Assembly (NCBI GenBank): GCA_002812745.2
Contig: NCSJ02000270.1
Coordinates: 1-59,397, forward strand
Direction: 5' to 3'
From: Scytalidium lignicola
Taxonomy: Eukaryota; Ascomycota; Leotiomycetes
DNA length: 59,397 nt
The notes under the pieces are model-generated. The model was not told where the DNA came from, made no database searches, and saw only the letters and a list, made by a program, of their open reading frames with translations. Both the position numbers and the translations under genes were made by a program. Below, piece after piece: positions 46,271 to 58,900 of the stretch (positions are counted from its first letter, which is position 1; every line of letters begins with the position of its first letter).

Positions 46271-47299
46271 AAAATTTAATAACTATACTAGAAATCACTA
46301 TTAAAACTGAGACAGACAAGATAACAATAACAAGGATATTTGAAACAAACTTTATACTTATGACAAGGACTTGACATAAAAGACAACCTTAAGATAACAA
46401 TTAAACCAAAGACTATAACAGATAAAGATCAATTCCAGGAGTTAGTAGAATTTGGATAATTATACTAATAGACTTCAAAGCTATACTTACAAAGTAATAT
46501 CCTGTTTCTAAGGAATTATTAATCTTGAAATATTATCTTATGATTAGCATAAGAGGACTAAGAGGATAGGAGATCCTGGACAGAAGTTAGCTTTTCAAAA
46601 TTGTATAATAAGAAGAAGTAATTGTTGAAACACATGAACTTGATATTAAGGATTTTACTCTTGTTTACAAAACTAATCTCTAAAGTATTATCATAAAGAA
46701 GGGATTATATGAATTCTTCTTGTCAGTGAAAAGAACTTGAATTCAAGATAATTTTGATTAGATACCTGAGGATACTTAGATGGTAATTGAAGAAGAGTTA
46801 AGTTATGTTATATAAGGAAGATATAATATGTAAAACAAAAGACTTCTGATGATAACTTTTTNAACAAGACTGATTAAAAGCAAAAATATAATACAAAGAA
46901 ATCTAAAGTTTAGGAAAATCAATGGAACAATTACTTAAAGCTAAGTAATATTATGCACAATAAGAATAGAGAGAACTAGTTGAGATTGTTATCAAACCAG
47001 CCAATTAGGATGTAGAAGTATTACTTACAGTTAATAAACTTAAGAAGAATTTACTACCTTTGAAAGTATTTATTATATTACTAAAGGAAGATGAACTATT
47101 ATAAAGAATTGATGAATAGCTTAACTAGGAAGTAATAACATACCCTTTGAATTCCTTAAGAAGAATTCTCATAGAAAGTAACACTTCTATTATTAAGATA
47201 AGGGAATGCTTTAGAAATGAAATAGTAGAATAAGTACAAGATGTATATGTATTCATAAACAACAAAAGCTTAAATGGACTAAGGTTGAGGAATCTTACT

Positions 47300-50200
47300 A
47301 TAAGGCAAACAATATTATTTGAAGAACTTTAGAAGAATGTTGAAGATTTGGAAATTACTAATGACATTTTAGTTGACAGTATTAGAAACGTTAATCTTTA
47401 CTCTATGAACAGTAGAAGTTCATTGTACATAAATATAAAATTATACAAAAAAACCAATAAGAGCTTTAATCAATTCAAAAGCTAAAAANGAACTTTATTA
47501 GTGAACAAGTCATAAAATAACTTAGACTTAGTATAAAAGTCAAAGACAATAATTACTTGATATTATTAACAAACAATACTAAGGTTCAGAAGTATGTTAA
47601 CATTTAAACTTAAAACTTGGATATAAGGTATAGTAGAAGTTACTAAGAAAAGATATCTTTTGATGTTATAAGGTTAAGAATATATCAGGTTATATTAAGG
47701 ATTGAATGGATGAGGAAGTATAATTTAATAATTAATTAGAGAATAAGTATAATTACCTTCTTAAAAGAAATTATATCTTTAAAAGCTGTTTATATTAATG
47801 AAACCATGAAATATATACTTGAAGAATACTATGAATAGTTAGAGTTATTTATAAAGAGACTTGATAATTTAGCCTTACCTAAGCATAAACCATAAGATCA
47901 TAAGATAAAGCTTAAAAAGGGGTTCAGACTAACTTACAGACTAATTTATCAAATAACTCTTGTTGAGGATAAGGTAATAAAAAAATAACTACTTAAGAAG
48001 ATAGTGCTTAAAGGTTTGTATAAAGAAGGTTATAACAAAGCTAGAGTATTATTATATTATACAAAAAANGGAAGATAACCTATTAGGACATCCTTATAGT
48101 AATTACAAGTACTTGAATAGTAGAATTGAGAAAGATTAATACCCCTTACCATTGATAAATTTAATAATGGACAAGTTGAAGGGAGTTGTTATATTTACTA
48201 AATTAGACTTGTGGTTAGCATTTAATTTGGTTAAGATTAAAAGAGATAACAAATAGAAAGTTGTTATTTAAACAAAATACAAATTATTTAAGTTATTAGT
48301 TATAATGTTTAGTATAATTAATACTCTAATAACATAACAAAGAATAATAGACTATATATTAGAAAAATATTTAAAGAAATTCATGATAGTATATCTTAAT
48401 AATATAATCATATATTTAAAGAGTATAGAGAAACATAAGGAGTATATTAAGTTTGTTCTATAAGTATTATAAGAGGTAAGATTATATTATAAACTTGTAA
48501 AATGCAAATTCTATAAAGAATAAGTTCAATTCTTAGGATATTACATTTCTGGAGAAAGGATAAAAACCCTTGATAATAAGATTTAAGTGATTAAGGAATG
48601 AGAATTACTTAAGATTATTAAATAATTATAGAGTTTCTTAAGGTTAACTAATTATTATCAGAGATTTGTAAAAGATTATTCTAAGATCTTTATACTATTA
48701 ACTAAACTTACAAAGAAGGATTAAGTATATGAATGGAATAATACTGTGAAAAAAGCATTTTAAAGTATTAAGGATACTTTTGTAAAAGAAGACTTCTTAA
48801 GGATTTTCAATCTAGAAAAAGGAATAAGAATTGAAACTAATACTTTTGATGTAACATTAAGAGTTGTACTATTATAATTATAGTAGATTAGTAAATAATA
48901 TTACTAAGTATTATTAGCATTTTGGTCAAGGAAGTTGAATATTGTTAAAAGGAATTATTAAACATTAGATAAAGAAATGTTAACTATTATAAAAGCTCTA
49001 AAGTATTAGTAGATGTATGTTGTTAGATCCAGTAAAATAGTAAATATACTTTCAGATTATTATAACCTTTAATACTTCATGATAACTAAGTAGTTAAATG
49101 CTAGACAAGTATGATGGACAAAGAAATTATCCAAGTATAATTTCAAGATTACTCATGTTAAAGGTAAAGACAATGGAAGAGTAGATACTCTAAGTTGGAA
49201 ACTTGAATATTCAGTTAAAGAAAAGGAAGAAAGTGAACTAATATTAAAGGAAGATAAAGAGAAATTCTTAATATACAATAAAGGACAACTTATAATTATC
49301 ATAATGATAACAGACAAATACTAAGCTGATTTGATTAATAAAACAACTNAAAAAGGAAAGAGAAGGAAATATATTACTAGATATAACTAGAGACAAGTAG
49401 GAGAAAATCAAGAACATCTAGTATAAGAACNAAAAAGTTATACATACTAATGAAACTAATAGAAGAATTTGTCAGAGAACAGTATAATTTGTTATATAAT
49501 AGACATATAAGAGTAGCTTGATATTATTACTAAATTAATAAGGATTACTTTATCATGAAATTATAGTCAATGATTNAAAAAAGTAATCATAGAATGTGAA
49601 ATCTGTAAAAAGGCTAAGAATCCAAGAAGGAAGCCTTGAGGACAATTACACTTTATATAAATACTCAACAATCTATAAGAACTAATCAGATAGGATTTTA
49701 TTATGAAATTACTGGTTTTTATAAATTATACAACAAAGGTTGAATATAACTTTATCTTTGTAATAATTGAATATTATACTAAGTTTGTAATCTTTAAACT
49801 GTTTAAGGAGACTTGAGGAGTAAAAGAAGTAATTGATATATTCTTATGAAGAGTAATATCTTAATAAAAAGTATTAAAACAGATAATCTTTGATAAAGAT
49901 ATAAGATTTATATTTAAGTTTTAAAAAACATTGACAATTAGAATAAGAGTTGAAAGGAAATTGTCAACAACATAACATCTACAGACTAACAAACAAACAG
50001 AATGTTTGAATATGTAGTTAGAAGGATATCTTAAATACTATGTCAATTATAATCAAGACAACTGGATTGATTACTTGTTAATAGCAGAAATGTTGTACAA
50101 TGGTGTACTGCATGAATCAACTAAGGTTACTCCATTTTATACAAATTACAGACAAGAACTNAAAAAGGTTTTATACTAGACTAGAATTGGAATCCACAAG

Positions 50201-50330
50201 TGAATCAGCAGAAATTCAAGTAAAACAAATAAAAAGAAATGTAAGAAAAGATCAAAAGCTCATTTCAATATACTAAAGAAAGAATGAAGAAGTACTATGA
50301 TCATGGATACTTGATAGAATTAGCATATAA
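47300..50330 (+). pseudogene. pol remnant (protease to integrase) of gypsy element 2
   Basis: A protease-like region lies at about 47370-47620 (KALINSRAKRNF-type sequence seen better in copy 3). Reverse transcriptase runs about 47920-48420: YPLPLINLIMDKLKGVVIFT, LDLWLAFNLVKIKRDNK, and the catalytic YLDD now YLNN at 48392-48403 (two GAT to AAT). RNase H is about 48830-49200 (ETNTFDVTLRVVLL). Integrase is about 49400-50330 with a zinc-finger CEICKKAKNPRRKP region (about 49590) and a core. Frames are broken by stops. Confidence 0.7.
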
Positions 50331-50565
50331 AAAAGAGGATAAAGTTTATCTTCTTAGAAAAAACATCAAAACTATTAGACTAAGTAATAAATTAAATTAA
50401 GTAAAGATAAGATTATATAAAATCAAAGAAGTTTATAGACCTTTAACATATAAATTGAAATTATCAACAATAGTTAAGATATATCTTGTTTTCTATGTTT
50501 TACTTCTTGAATTAACACTTAAAAATGTTTAAACTCTAATATTAGAAGAAGTCAATCTAGAAAGG

Positions 50566-50720
50566 GAATACAAGGTTAAGAAAATTATCAGTTATAAAAT
50601 GCATTATAAGAAATTATAATATTTGGTTAAATAAATAAGATATTTAAAGAATAAGAATAGATAAGAACTTACTTTTAATCTCATGGGTTATAAGGAGTTA
50701 TTAAAGGAATATTATTAAAC
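50566..50720 (+). pseudogene. Chromodomain remnant of gypsy element 2
   Basis: EYKVKKIISYKMHYKKL, YLVK, stops, then YLKNKNR follow the pattern EYEVEKILDHRYRRGKLEYLVKWKGY in degraded form. It lies directly after the integrase C-terminus (KEDKVYLLRKNIK). Chromodomains guide integration to particular chromatin in this class. Confidence 0.65.
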
Positions 50721-51396
50721 TTATCTTAGAACAGATTTCCAAGTAATAAAATCATAAGGTTAAGGAAGAAGAAGTCAACAACAGAAGAAGAAATTATGCT
50801 TAAGCTGGTAGAATGCAACTTTGAGGGTTGTAAGGAACTTTGTTTCTCTTGCTTCTCTTTACTCTCCTTAGTGTCCAGTTCATCTAAGGTCTTTAGGCTA
50901 TGATGTACTATTTCCTCAGTATGCTTCCGAAGAAAGACTTGTTGCTTATCTAGGTAAGCAAGACAAGTAGTAACCTTAGCCAGGGCTTGGGAAGCTTAGG
51001 TTAAGGTGGTAAAAGTTTTCTTGTGCTCAGAAGAAAGGCATTTGTCCTTGTGTTTATATAACTCCTAAGAGGATATATGGAAATACTCGTTATTACATTT
51101 ACAGCTATTACAGATGTATTCTCTACAATGATTAAAGTTAGGAATTATCTTGTATAATAGTCCTTTTTGTTCACAGAATGTGCAAGGTATTACTTTGATC
51201 TTAAGGTTTTGGATATAAATACTAAGACTTAATCTTTCTTGGTGTTTTCTTGATTGTGACTGTTTTATTAAATTGTTATTGTCTGGACTTGAATGTTTTG
51301 GTAGTATATTAGAAAGAAAGAATGGATTAATGAATAATGAGATTGTTCATGATAATAGTTAAACGTTAAAATAATGCTAGTGCAAAAAGAGGATAA

Positions 51397-51757
51397 TGTT
51401 ATAGGTTTAACCAAACAAGTTAATTAGTGTAAGCCTGAGGCTTAGTACATAATAAGTATACATAGAGAACTTAACAATTAAGAGATTATGTAATTAAGAT
51501 CATTAGATCAGAGTAATCCAGTGATCTAAGGACCTAGATCAAGAGATTATGGTAATTCAACAATCTTGCTAGATTTCATTATCTATATAAGCATATTGTA
51601 AGAACATGAAAATAGACTCCTTATGTTCAACTTAAATATATTATTAAACCTTACCTTGGACTGAGTTAATTGCTTGTGTGTTATATGTTTCTGTTGTCCT
51701 TGAACATTTACCTTATTCTTAGCTATCCAGTGACCTGGATAACGTAGTTTTGTAACA
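51397..51757 (+). repeat. 3' LTR of gypsy element 2
   Basis: Starts TGTTATAGG directly after the purine tract, ends TTTTGTAACA. Contains TATATAAGCATATTGTAAGAA, as in the other LTRs. Confidence 0.85.
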
Positions 51758-54700
51758 CATATTACCTTTATAATATATTCCTTATTAAGGAACCTTTTTG
51801 TAATAAGATTTACATCTTTATTAAAAAGCCTTCTTATAATAAAATCAACATCCTTATAAGTATATTATTATATTAGAGTAGTCTTTCCTTTCTTTGTTAT
51901 AATACTTTAATCTTTAAGTCTAACTCTTTTATTCATCTTTGTACTTTATCCCTTTGTTTACTTGTACACTTTAATTTAGTGTTTTCTTGTTAAAAAGCTT
52001 TAATGTAATATATTTACTGTTTAAGCAACTTATTCTAAGGAGGTAGTAAATTGTCTTTAAGAACTTTTAATTCTTTTACTTATTACTCTTCTTTAATCAA
52101 TTCTTCAACTAAATCGTTTAATAGTATGAATGTAGCTTTTATATGTATAATTCCTAGGCTTATTACTATTATAATGCCTTTGTTCTGACTAAACTTAGCA
52201 TTAGCCCTCCTTGTTATTCTTTGCCCTTTAACAGTCTTAGAAGATGTTATTGAATAACTTGACTAACTTGTTATTATCCTTTAATTGTAATAGACTATTA
52301 CTCAAATAAGAAGAATTAGAATGTTATAGATTGAGTCTAGGGTAAAGACAATGAATTATAATCAAGGAGGTAATAACACTAACAATTAAGCTTGTTTTAT
52401 TCTTTAAATTAATTCTTGAAGAATCTAAATCATAATAACTACTTAAGTTACCCTTATATACATCAAGTCTTGTGTACTCTTGAAGTGAGCCCTTATCTTA
52501 ATACTCTGTTCATATGCTTAACACATTACATATACTTCTCAAGCTCTACAATCTAAGCTTTAACACAAATAAGGTATTGTTAATTTAAAGCTTTACAACA
52601 TTAAAAGGTTTAATGCTATACAATAAGCAAAGGTTATATGTTAACAATTTCATAATAAGTACTTTAATATAATAAGAGTAATAAGTCTAGAACTAATGAT
52701 TTCTAACTTCAAAGACTTTGTAAAGTAACTTTATAACTTATAAGATCAAGTCTTTGTAAAGACTAAGTTATTCCTTAAGCTTTAAAGGTAATTATACATA
52801 AAAATCCTAATTCAACAAGGTAGTAAACTGTATATACACTTGTGAAATGTCTTATAAGTACAAACTTATGTCTTTATACTTCATAATAATAATATAAAGA
52901 ATAATATACTAATTAACATGTTAAATGATAAGTAATTAAGTTAAAACAAGCTTCTTCTTGTTATCCTTGTAAGCTTGTACTACAAAGTATAACTTTTCAA
53001 AAGCTTTTTCAATTCCTTTGTTTTTGATTTTGTTTACAAACTTAACATTGAATATATATATATATCATCAAGCACATCTTAAGGGTTTACAGTTTCGAAA
53101 ATGCTCTTTTCAAGTAATCTTAATATTTCAACTTGATGTAAGGCTGTAAATTAAGGTTATTCAAGTTCCTCATCTTGTAAGAAGACAATGACTTCAAGGT
53201 ATTTACAAGGTCTTTTATATTTACACTTTACTAATAGTACTAGTAATAAAGCAACAACTATGGTCAACTCATTAAACTCCTCTTAGTACTCTTCAGTAGT
53301 TATAATTTCTAACTTTAACTCTAGTAACTTAATTCCATCAATTCCTTCTATAAATATAAGATATAGTTTCACAACCATTAACTTGAATAGTATATTCTTA
53401 TACAATAATACTAATACACATGTTTCTCCGTTTATACTTACAAACTTATATAACCCTTCTTAACTTCTATTCTAGCTTATGTTTCCTGTTCTCCACATAA
53501 GAACATTTGAATTCAGTAATAAGTTATGAATAATACTTATATTAAAGTTGTTGTATATATTAATTATGTTTTATACTTGTTGTTTTACTTTAATTTTACT
53601 AATTTCTTTTATAGTTTCCTTGATTACTATAACTCTTTAGATAATAGTTAAAGCTAAAGTGTTAAGTTTTAACATATATAAGTAAATATTATAAACTAGT
53701 AGTATAAGAATAAGTCTGTTAGGTTTTACTAAATTATTAACAGCTTTAAACGTTATTTGTAAAGTTATATTTTTATTAAGATTATAGATTTTAATTATAA
53801 TTATCTAATAAGTACATTATACAAGTGTATAATATTGTTTAACATAGCTAATTGAGTTATAAACTTTTATTAAAACTACTTTTAAGGTTATTCTTATAAT
53901 TATAATACTTTACTAGAANTTTTTTATTAACAAAGTTCNTTTTTAGTGTTAGTTATAATCTAGTTTAGAAGTTTTAAGTAAGTATTAATTTAATAAGCTT
54001 ATAAAGTATTCTAAATGTACTTTACATTAATATTTTAGAATTATCTACTAGTTTAATAGTATACTCTCTTGTTGATAATATAAAGTACTAGTTTGTTGTT
54101 AATATANAANATGTTAATGATAATAGAGTAATTAAAGTTGATGTTGTCTTATAAGTTAAATCTGAATCTTCTTAACAACTTCTTATAATGTTAGTAATAA
54201 GTACAAAACTTAGTAAAATATTCTAATATATCCTTGTTGATATTATGGCTTATACAGTTTAATATACATTGTAATCTAATTATTAACAAGTAGTTAAAAT
54301 GTTTGTATAAATGTTGTAATTCTATATTAGTCAAGAAATAAGGGTTTTCCTTTAATGAATTAAAAATGAGAATATATAAAGATATATCTTAAAGTAGAAA
54401 GTTATAGCCAAATCGTCATATAATTAGTATGTTTCCTTGTAGGGTAATTAGTTGATTTATAAGGTTATTAAAATATACACTCAATTAATCCATATTTATT
54501 AAGCATAATAAGAAGAGTATAATTAATATAATTATATAGAATTCAATTTGTTTAATTAGTATATTCACTAATATAAAACTTATTAAAGTTGTACTCTTGA
54601 TTTTAAATTATACTTTTACTATGCCTTTAGTAGTAGTATTAAGTATTATAAATTAGTTTGTTCATTATAAAGCTTTAAATTGGCTATAGCTAATTGCAAA

Positions 54701-55375
54701 GTTTATTATAACTTTTGTATTAATTATAATTCCATGAAATTACTTTGAATTGTACTTTGTTAAGCTTATTATGCTAAACGCTTTTGTTATAATTACTATA
54801 AAGGCTTTTAAGTCAATATCTTAAGAATAAGTTTTAATCATTAACACTTTAACTATTAGTTAATATAAAGAAGTATTGTTGACTAATTTTGTAATAATTA
54901 AAGTAATTAAATCTACTAGAATACTTTTGCATAAGGTAAAGAATACAAAATTACCTTGTTCAAGTTCTTTAAGTTCTGAATTAAGATTATCATCAGTGTT
55001 ATTAACAAAAAGAGTTTCAAAAGTAAGGTTTAATTCCTCCTCAAAATTGTTATCTTCACAATTAGTAATATATTGTTCAAAATCACAGATAGTAAAGTTG
55101 AATCTGTTTATGTATTTAACTTTAAAACATGCTTTTTCAACATCTTACTCCTCTTATGAGTATTTCTATGATTAACAATCTTCTCTTTTGTATATAAAAC
55201 ACTTTACTTATGTTTAATAGTATAAAGTAGTATATTTAAAGCCTTGTAAGTAGTATTGTTAGTTTATTTTATAATTAGTATAATAATAACAATTTGTAAA
55301 GTAAGTCTTATTATTATATTCTTATTCCTTTTCNTTTTTTGTATAATATAATAAGCAAGTAAAGTTTGTTTACTT
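51758..55375 (-). mobile_element. Ty1/copia-type retrotransposon remnant, copy 2
   Basis: The minus strand carries copia reverse transcriptase in good enough state to read: IFNVKFVNKIKNKGIEKAFE with KLYFVVQAYKDNKKKLVLT (about 52930-53050), YL-stop-DISQVYIQFTTLLN (about 52820-52865, matching YLRDISQAYVQSTTxLN), DFYV, then VIKLLYKVFEVRNH (about 52690-52735, matching VIKPLYGVPEAGNH). Upstream in the polyprotein ELKELEQGNFVFFTL (about 54930-54980) lies ahead of the reverse transcriptase. The low-coordinate end (51760-52330) reads as a Lys/Glu-rich coiled-coil-like stretch that may belong to another element. Ends are unclear; homology to copy 1 stops at about 55375. Confidence 0.75.
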
Positions 55376-55538
55376 TATTATAATATCAAATATCAGTAAT
55401 CTGGTAAAGTTTTTCTAATAATATAATTAATAAAGCTTTTGATATTATAATTATTTGTTATAATTTGATGATCTTATTAATATATATATATATATAAATA
55501 TTTTCCTTATACTTTTAACTTCTTATCTTTTTCTTCTT
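55376..55538. other. AT-rich spacer between copia copy 2 and gypsy element 3
   Basis: It no longer matches copia copy 1 and contains a (TA)n run at about 55479-55494. No feature recognised. Confidence 0.4.
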
Positions 55539-55905
55539 TGTTACGGGTTTTACTGCAACACGCTAATTGGTGTAGGCCTGAGGCTTGGTACAGGTATGCT
55601 GTACAAGAGAACCTAACAATTAGACAGTCACGTGATGAGGACCTGGGATCTGGGACCTGGGACCTAGGGGGTCCAGGGTCCATCGGTTTGGGACCCAGGG
55701 ACCTGGGGGTCCAGGGGTCCAATTGTATTTCATTATCTATATAAGCATGCTGTAAGAACATGAGAGTAGACTCCTCATGTTCAACCTAAATATATTACTA
55801 AATCTTGCCTTTGACTTAGTTGCCTATGTCATATGTTTCTACTGTCCCTGAACATCTACCTTATCCTTGGCTATCCAATAACCTGGATAACATAGTTTTG
55901 TAACA
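55539..55905 (+). repeat. 5' LTR of gypsy element 3, least mutated copy
   Basis: Starts TGTTACGGG, ends TTTTGTAACA. It keeps GC-rich stretches lost in the other copies (GTAGGCCTGAGGCTTGGTAC; repeated GGACCTGGG units at about 55638-55715) and TATATAAGCATGCTGTAAGAA. Confidence 0.85.
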
Positions 55906-58900
55906 TTTTGAACATTACCTATCTTGATAAATCAGGATTTGGAAATAGACATACTAGTAGATAATAATAATGAATAACAACCTGAAGAAAGTTTTGAAGA
56001 AGGCTTTGAAGAAGAATCTAAAGAGGAATCTGAGGAAATATCTGAGGAAAGTTCAGAAGATAGTTCTGAAGAAGACTAAGGTGAAGACCAGACTATCAAG
56101 GAAACTAACATCCAAGAAGGAATGTTAGAAAAAGTTGTTATATTACTAAAACAACTTATTAAGTCAACAGAAAGATCAATTGTTAGAGAATTGTTAAGAG
56201 TTACAAGGAAGAAGTTAACACTTCTATTACTCAAACCTAAACCAGTTTTAGTACTAAGAGCTTCAAGTCCAGACCTTAATCCAAACTTTAAACCAGAAGA
56301 CAACACTGAACAAATCCTGATGGTGACCTTTAAAGAAGTCAAAATTGTTAAGCCAGACCTGTTCTATAAGGATAAGAAGAAGCTAAAAGTATATCTTGCT
56401 CAGATAAGAACTTATTTAATGTTAAATGACTATTTATTACTTAGAGATACTTATAAGGTTCTATAAGCATCAACATATTTAAGAGAAGTAATTGAAACTT
56501 GGTTTTAACCCTTTAAAGATGAATAGTTCACAATGAACAGAGGAATAACAAACTAAGGAATAATCAACATCCTTACAAGTTAGGAAAATTACATAAGAGA
56601 ACTTAAATGCTTATATAAGGATGTTGATGAAAAAAGGAATGTCAAAAGACATTTAACTTACCTTAGACAAACCAAAACCCTTAATGAGTATACAATACTT
56701 TATTATTAGTATATAATATTAGTTAACTGAGGAGAGGAAGTATATATATACTAGTATAGGACTGGATTGAAGGATTCCATCAAGGAAGAACTATACTAAC
56801 AACTTGTAATTACTACATTTAACATCCTTGTTGATTTGTCCATCAAGATTAAGAATGAACAATATAAGATGATCTTAGACAAGAAAGGAGGATCTTACTT
56901 CAACTAAAGAAAGACTAATAACAAAAAGGATTATAAAGACCTTATAAAGTTAGATGTTATAAAGAAAGNAAAAGACCTTTNAAAAGAAAAAGAAAGAAAT
57001 ACTTTAAAGGAAAAAGTAAGNAAAAAGAATTCCTTTAAAAATCTCTTCTGAAAAACTTGATAAGAGAAGAAAAAAACAAGTTATGTTTTAAGTGTAAACT
57101 TCTTAGATATATAGTAAATACTTATAAAAAGGAAAATAAGTTAAGTATAATAGTTAAAGTTAGAGTTATAAGAATTTCAAGAATTATAGATATCTTATTA
57201 GAATCTTCAAAGGGAGAAGACTTTGAAAATGAAGGAAAAAACTTGTTAGAGGAAGGAGGTAATTAAGATTTAATAATTATATCATAGTTTACTATTGAAA
57301 TTAATATAGATAAGATAATGATAATAAGAGTTCTAAAGACAAATTCTGTACTTATAAAAAGAACTTAACATGAAAGACACCTTAAGGATAATAATTAAAT
57401 CAAAGTCTAAGGTAAATAAAGATTAATTCTAAGAGTTAATAGAATTTAGATGATTATGCTGTTAGACTTTAAAGTTATACTAACAGAACAATATCTTGTT
57501 TTTGAAGAATTACTAATCTTGAAATACTATCTCATGATTAGCATACAAGGACTAAGAGGATAAGAGATCCTGAACAAAAGCTAGCTTTTCCAGATTGTAT
57601 AATAAGAAGAAGCAACTGTCAAAGCATATAAACTCAATCTTGAGGATCTTGTACTAATTTACAAGACTAACCTTTAGAGTATTATCATAAAAAAGGGAAT
57701 ATGTGAATTCTTCTTACTAATNAAAAAGAACCTAGATTCAAGATGATTTTGATCAAATACTTAAAGATATGTAAATAGTGATAAAAGAAGGATTAAGCTA
57801 TGTCTTATGAGGATAATACAACTTATAATAAGAAGGACTTCCTATGATAACTTTCTAGTAAGATCAAGTAAAAGTTAAAATTCAACATAGAGAAATTTAA
57901 GGTTTAAAGAAATCAGTAAAACAATTACTTGAAGCTGAACAATACTATGCTCAAGAAAGGCAAAGAGAACTAGTTAAGATTATTATTAAACTAACTAGTT
58001 AAGATGTAGAAGCTTTGCTTACAGTTAATGAACTAAAAGAAGATTCATTACCTTTAAAAGTACTTATTATATTACTTAAGGAAGATGAATTAATATAAAG
58101 AATCAATTAACAGTTTAACTAAGAAGTAGTAATATACTCTTTGAATTCTGTAAGAAGAGTTCTTAAAGAAAGTAATGTCTTTATCATTGAAATAAGAGAA
58201 TACTTTAGAAATGAAATAGTAGAATAAGTATAAGATATACATGTATTCATAGATGATAAAAGCCTTAATAGACTTAGGTTAAGAAATCTTAATAAAAGAC
58301 AAGTAGTATTGTTTAAGGAATTAGAAGAAAACACTGAAAACCTAGAAATCAAAGATAATATATTAGTCAACAATATTAAGAACATTAACCTTTATTCTAT
58401 AAATAATAGAAGTTCATTATACATAAATATAAAACTATACAAAAAGCTAGTAAAAGCCTTGATCAATTCAAGAGCTAAGAGAAACTTCATCAATAAACAA
58501 GTCATAAAACAACTTAGACTTAATATAAGAGTCAAAAACAACAATTATTTAATATTATTAGTAAATAATACCAAAGTTCAAAAGTATATTAATGTTCAAA
58601 CTTAGAACTTAAATATAAGGTATAGTAAAAGTTATCAAGAAAGGATATCTTTTAACATTACAAGGTTAAGAATATATTAAGTCATATTAAGAATCAAATG
58701 AATAAGGAAGTATAATCTAATAATTGATTAAAGAACAAATATGATTACCTTCTTAGAAGAAACTATATCTTTAAGAGTTATTTATGTCAATAAAACCATA
58801 AAATATATTTTTAAAGAATATTATAAATAATTAAAGTTATTCACAAAAAGACTTGATGATTTAGCCTTACTTAAGTACAAACCATAAGATTATAAGATAA

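Larger units (their letters stand above)
44519..51757 (+). mobile_element. Complete Ty3/gypsy chromovirus-type LTR retrotransposon, RIP-degraded
   Basis: 7.24 kb between LTRs 44519-44909 and 51397-51757. Order on the plus strand: gag, protease region, reverse transcriptase, RNase H, integrase, chromodomain, purine tract AAAAAGAGGATAA, 3' LTR. The order of integrase after RNase H and the terminal chromodomain place it in the chromodomain branch of Ty3/gypsy. Reading frames are broken throughout by TAA/TAG. No target duplication is detectable at the ends (ATTAA versus CATAT). Confidence 0.9.

Noticed and set aside
55507..55761. Overlapping open frames on both strands in the LTR
   Set aside because: They arise from the GGACCTGGG repeats of the gypsy LTR and are not genes.
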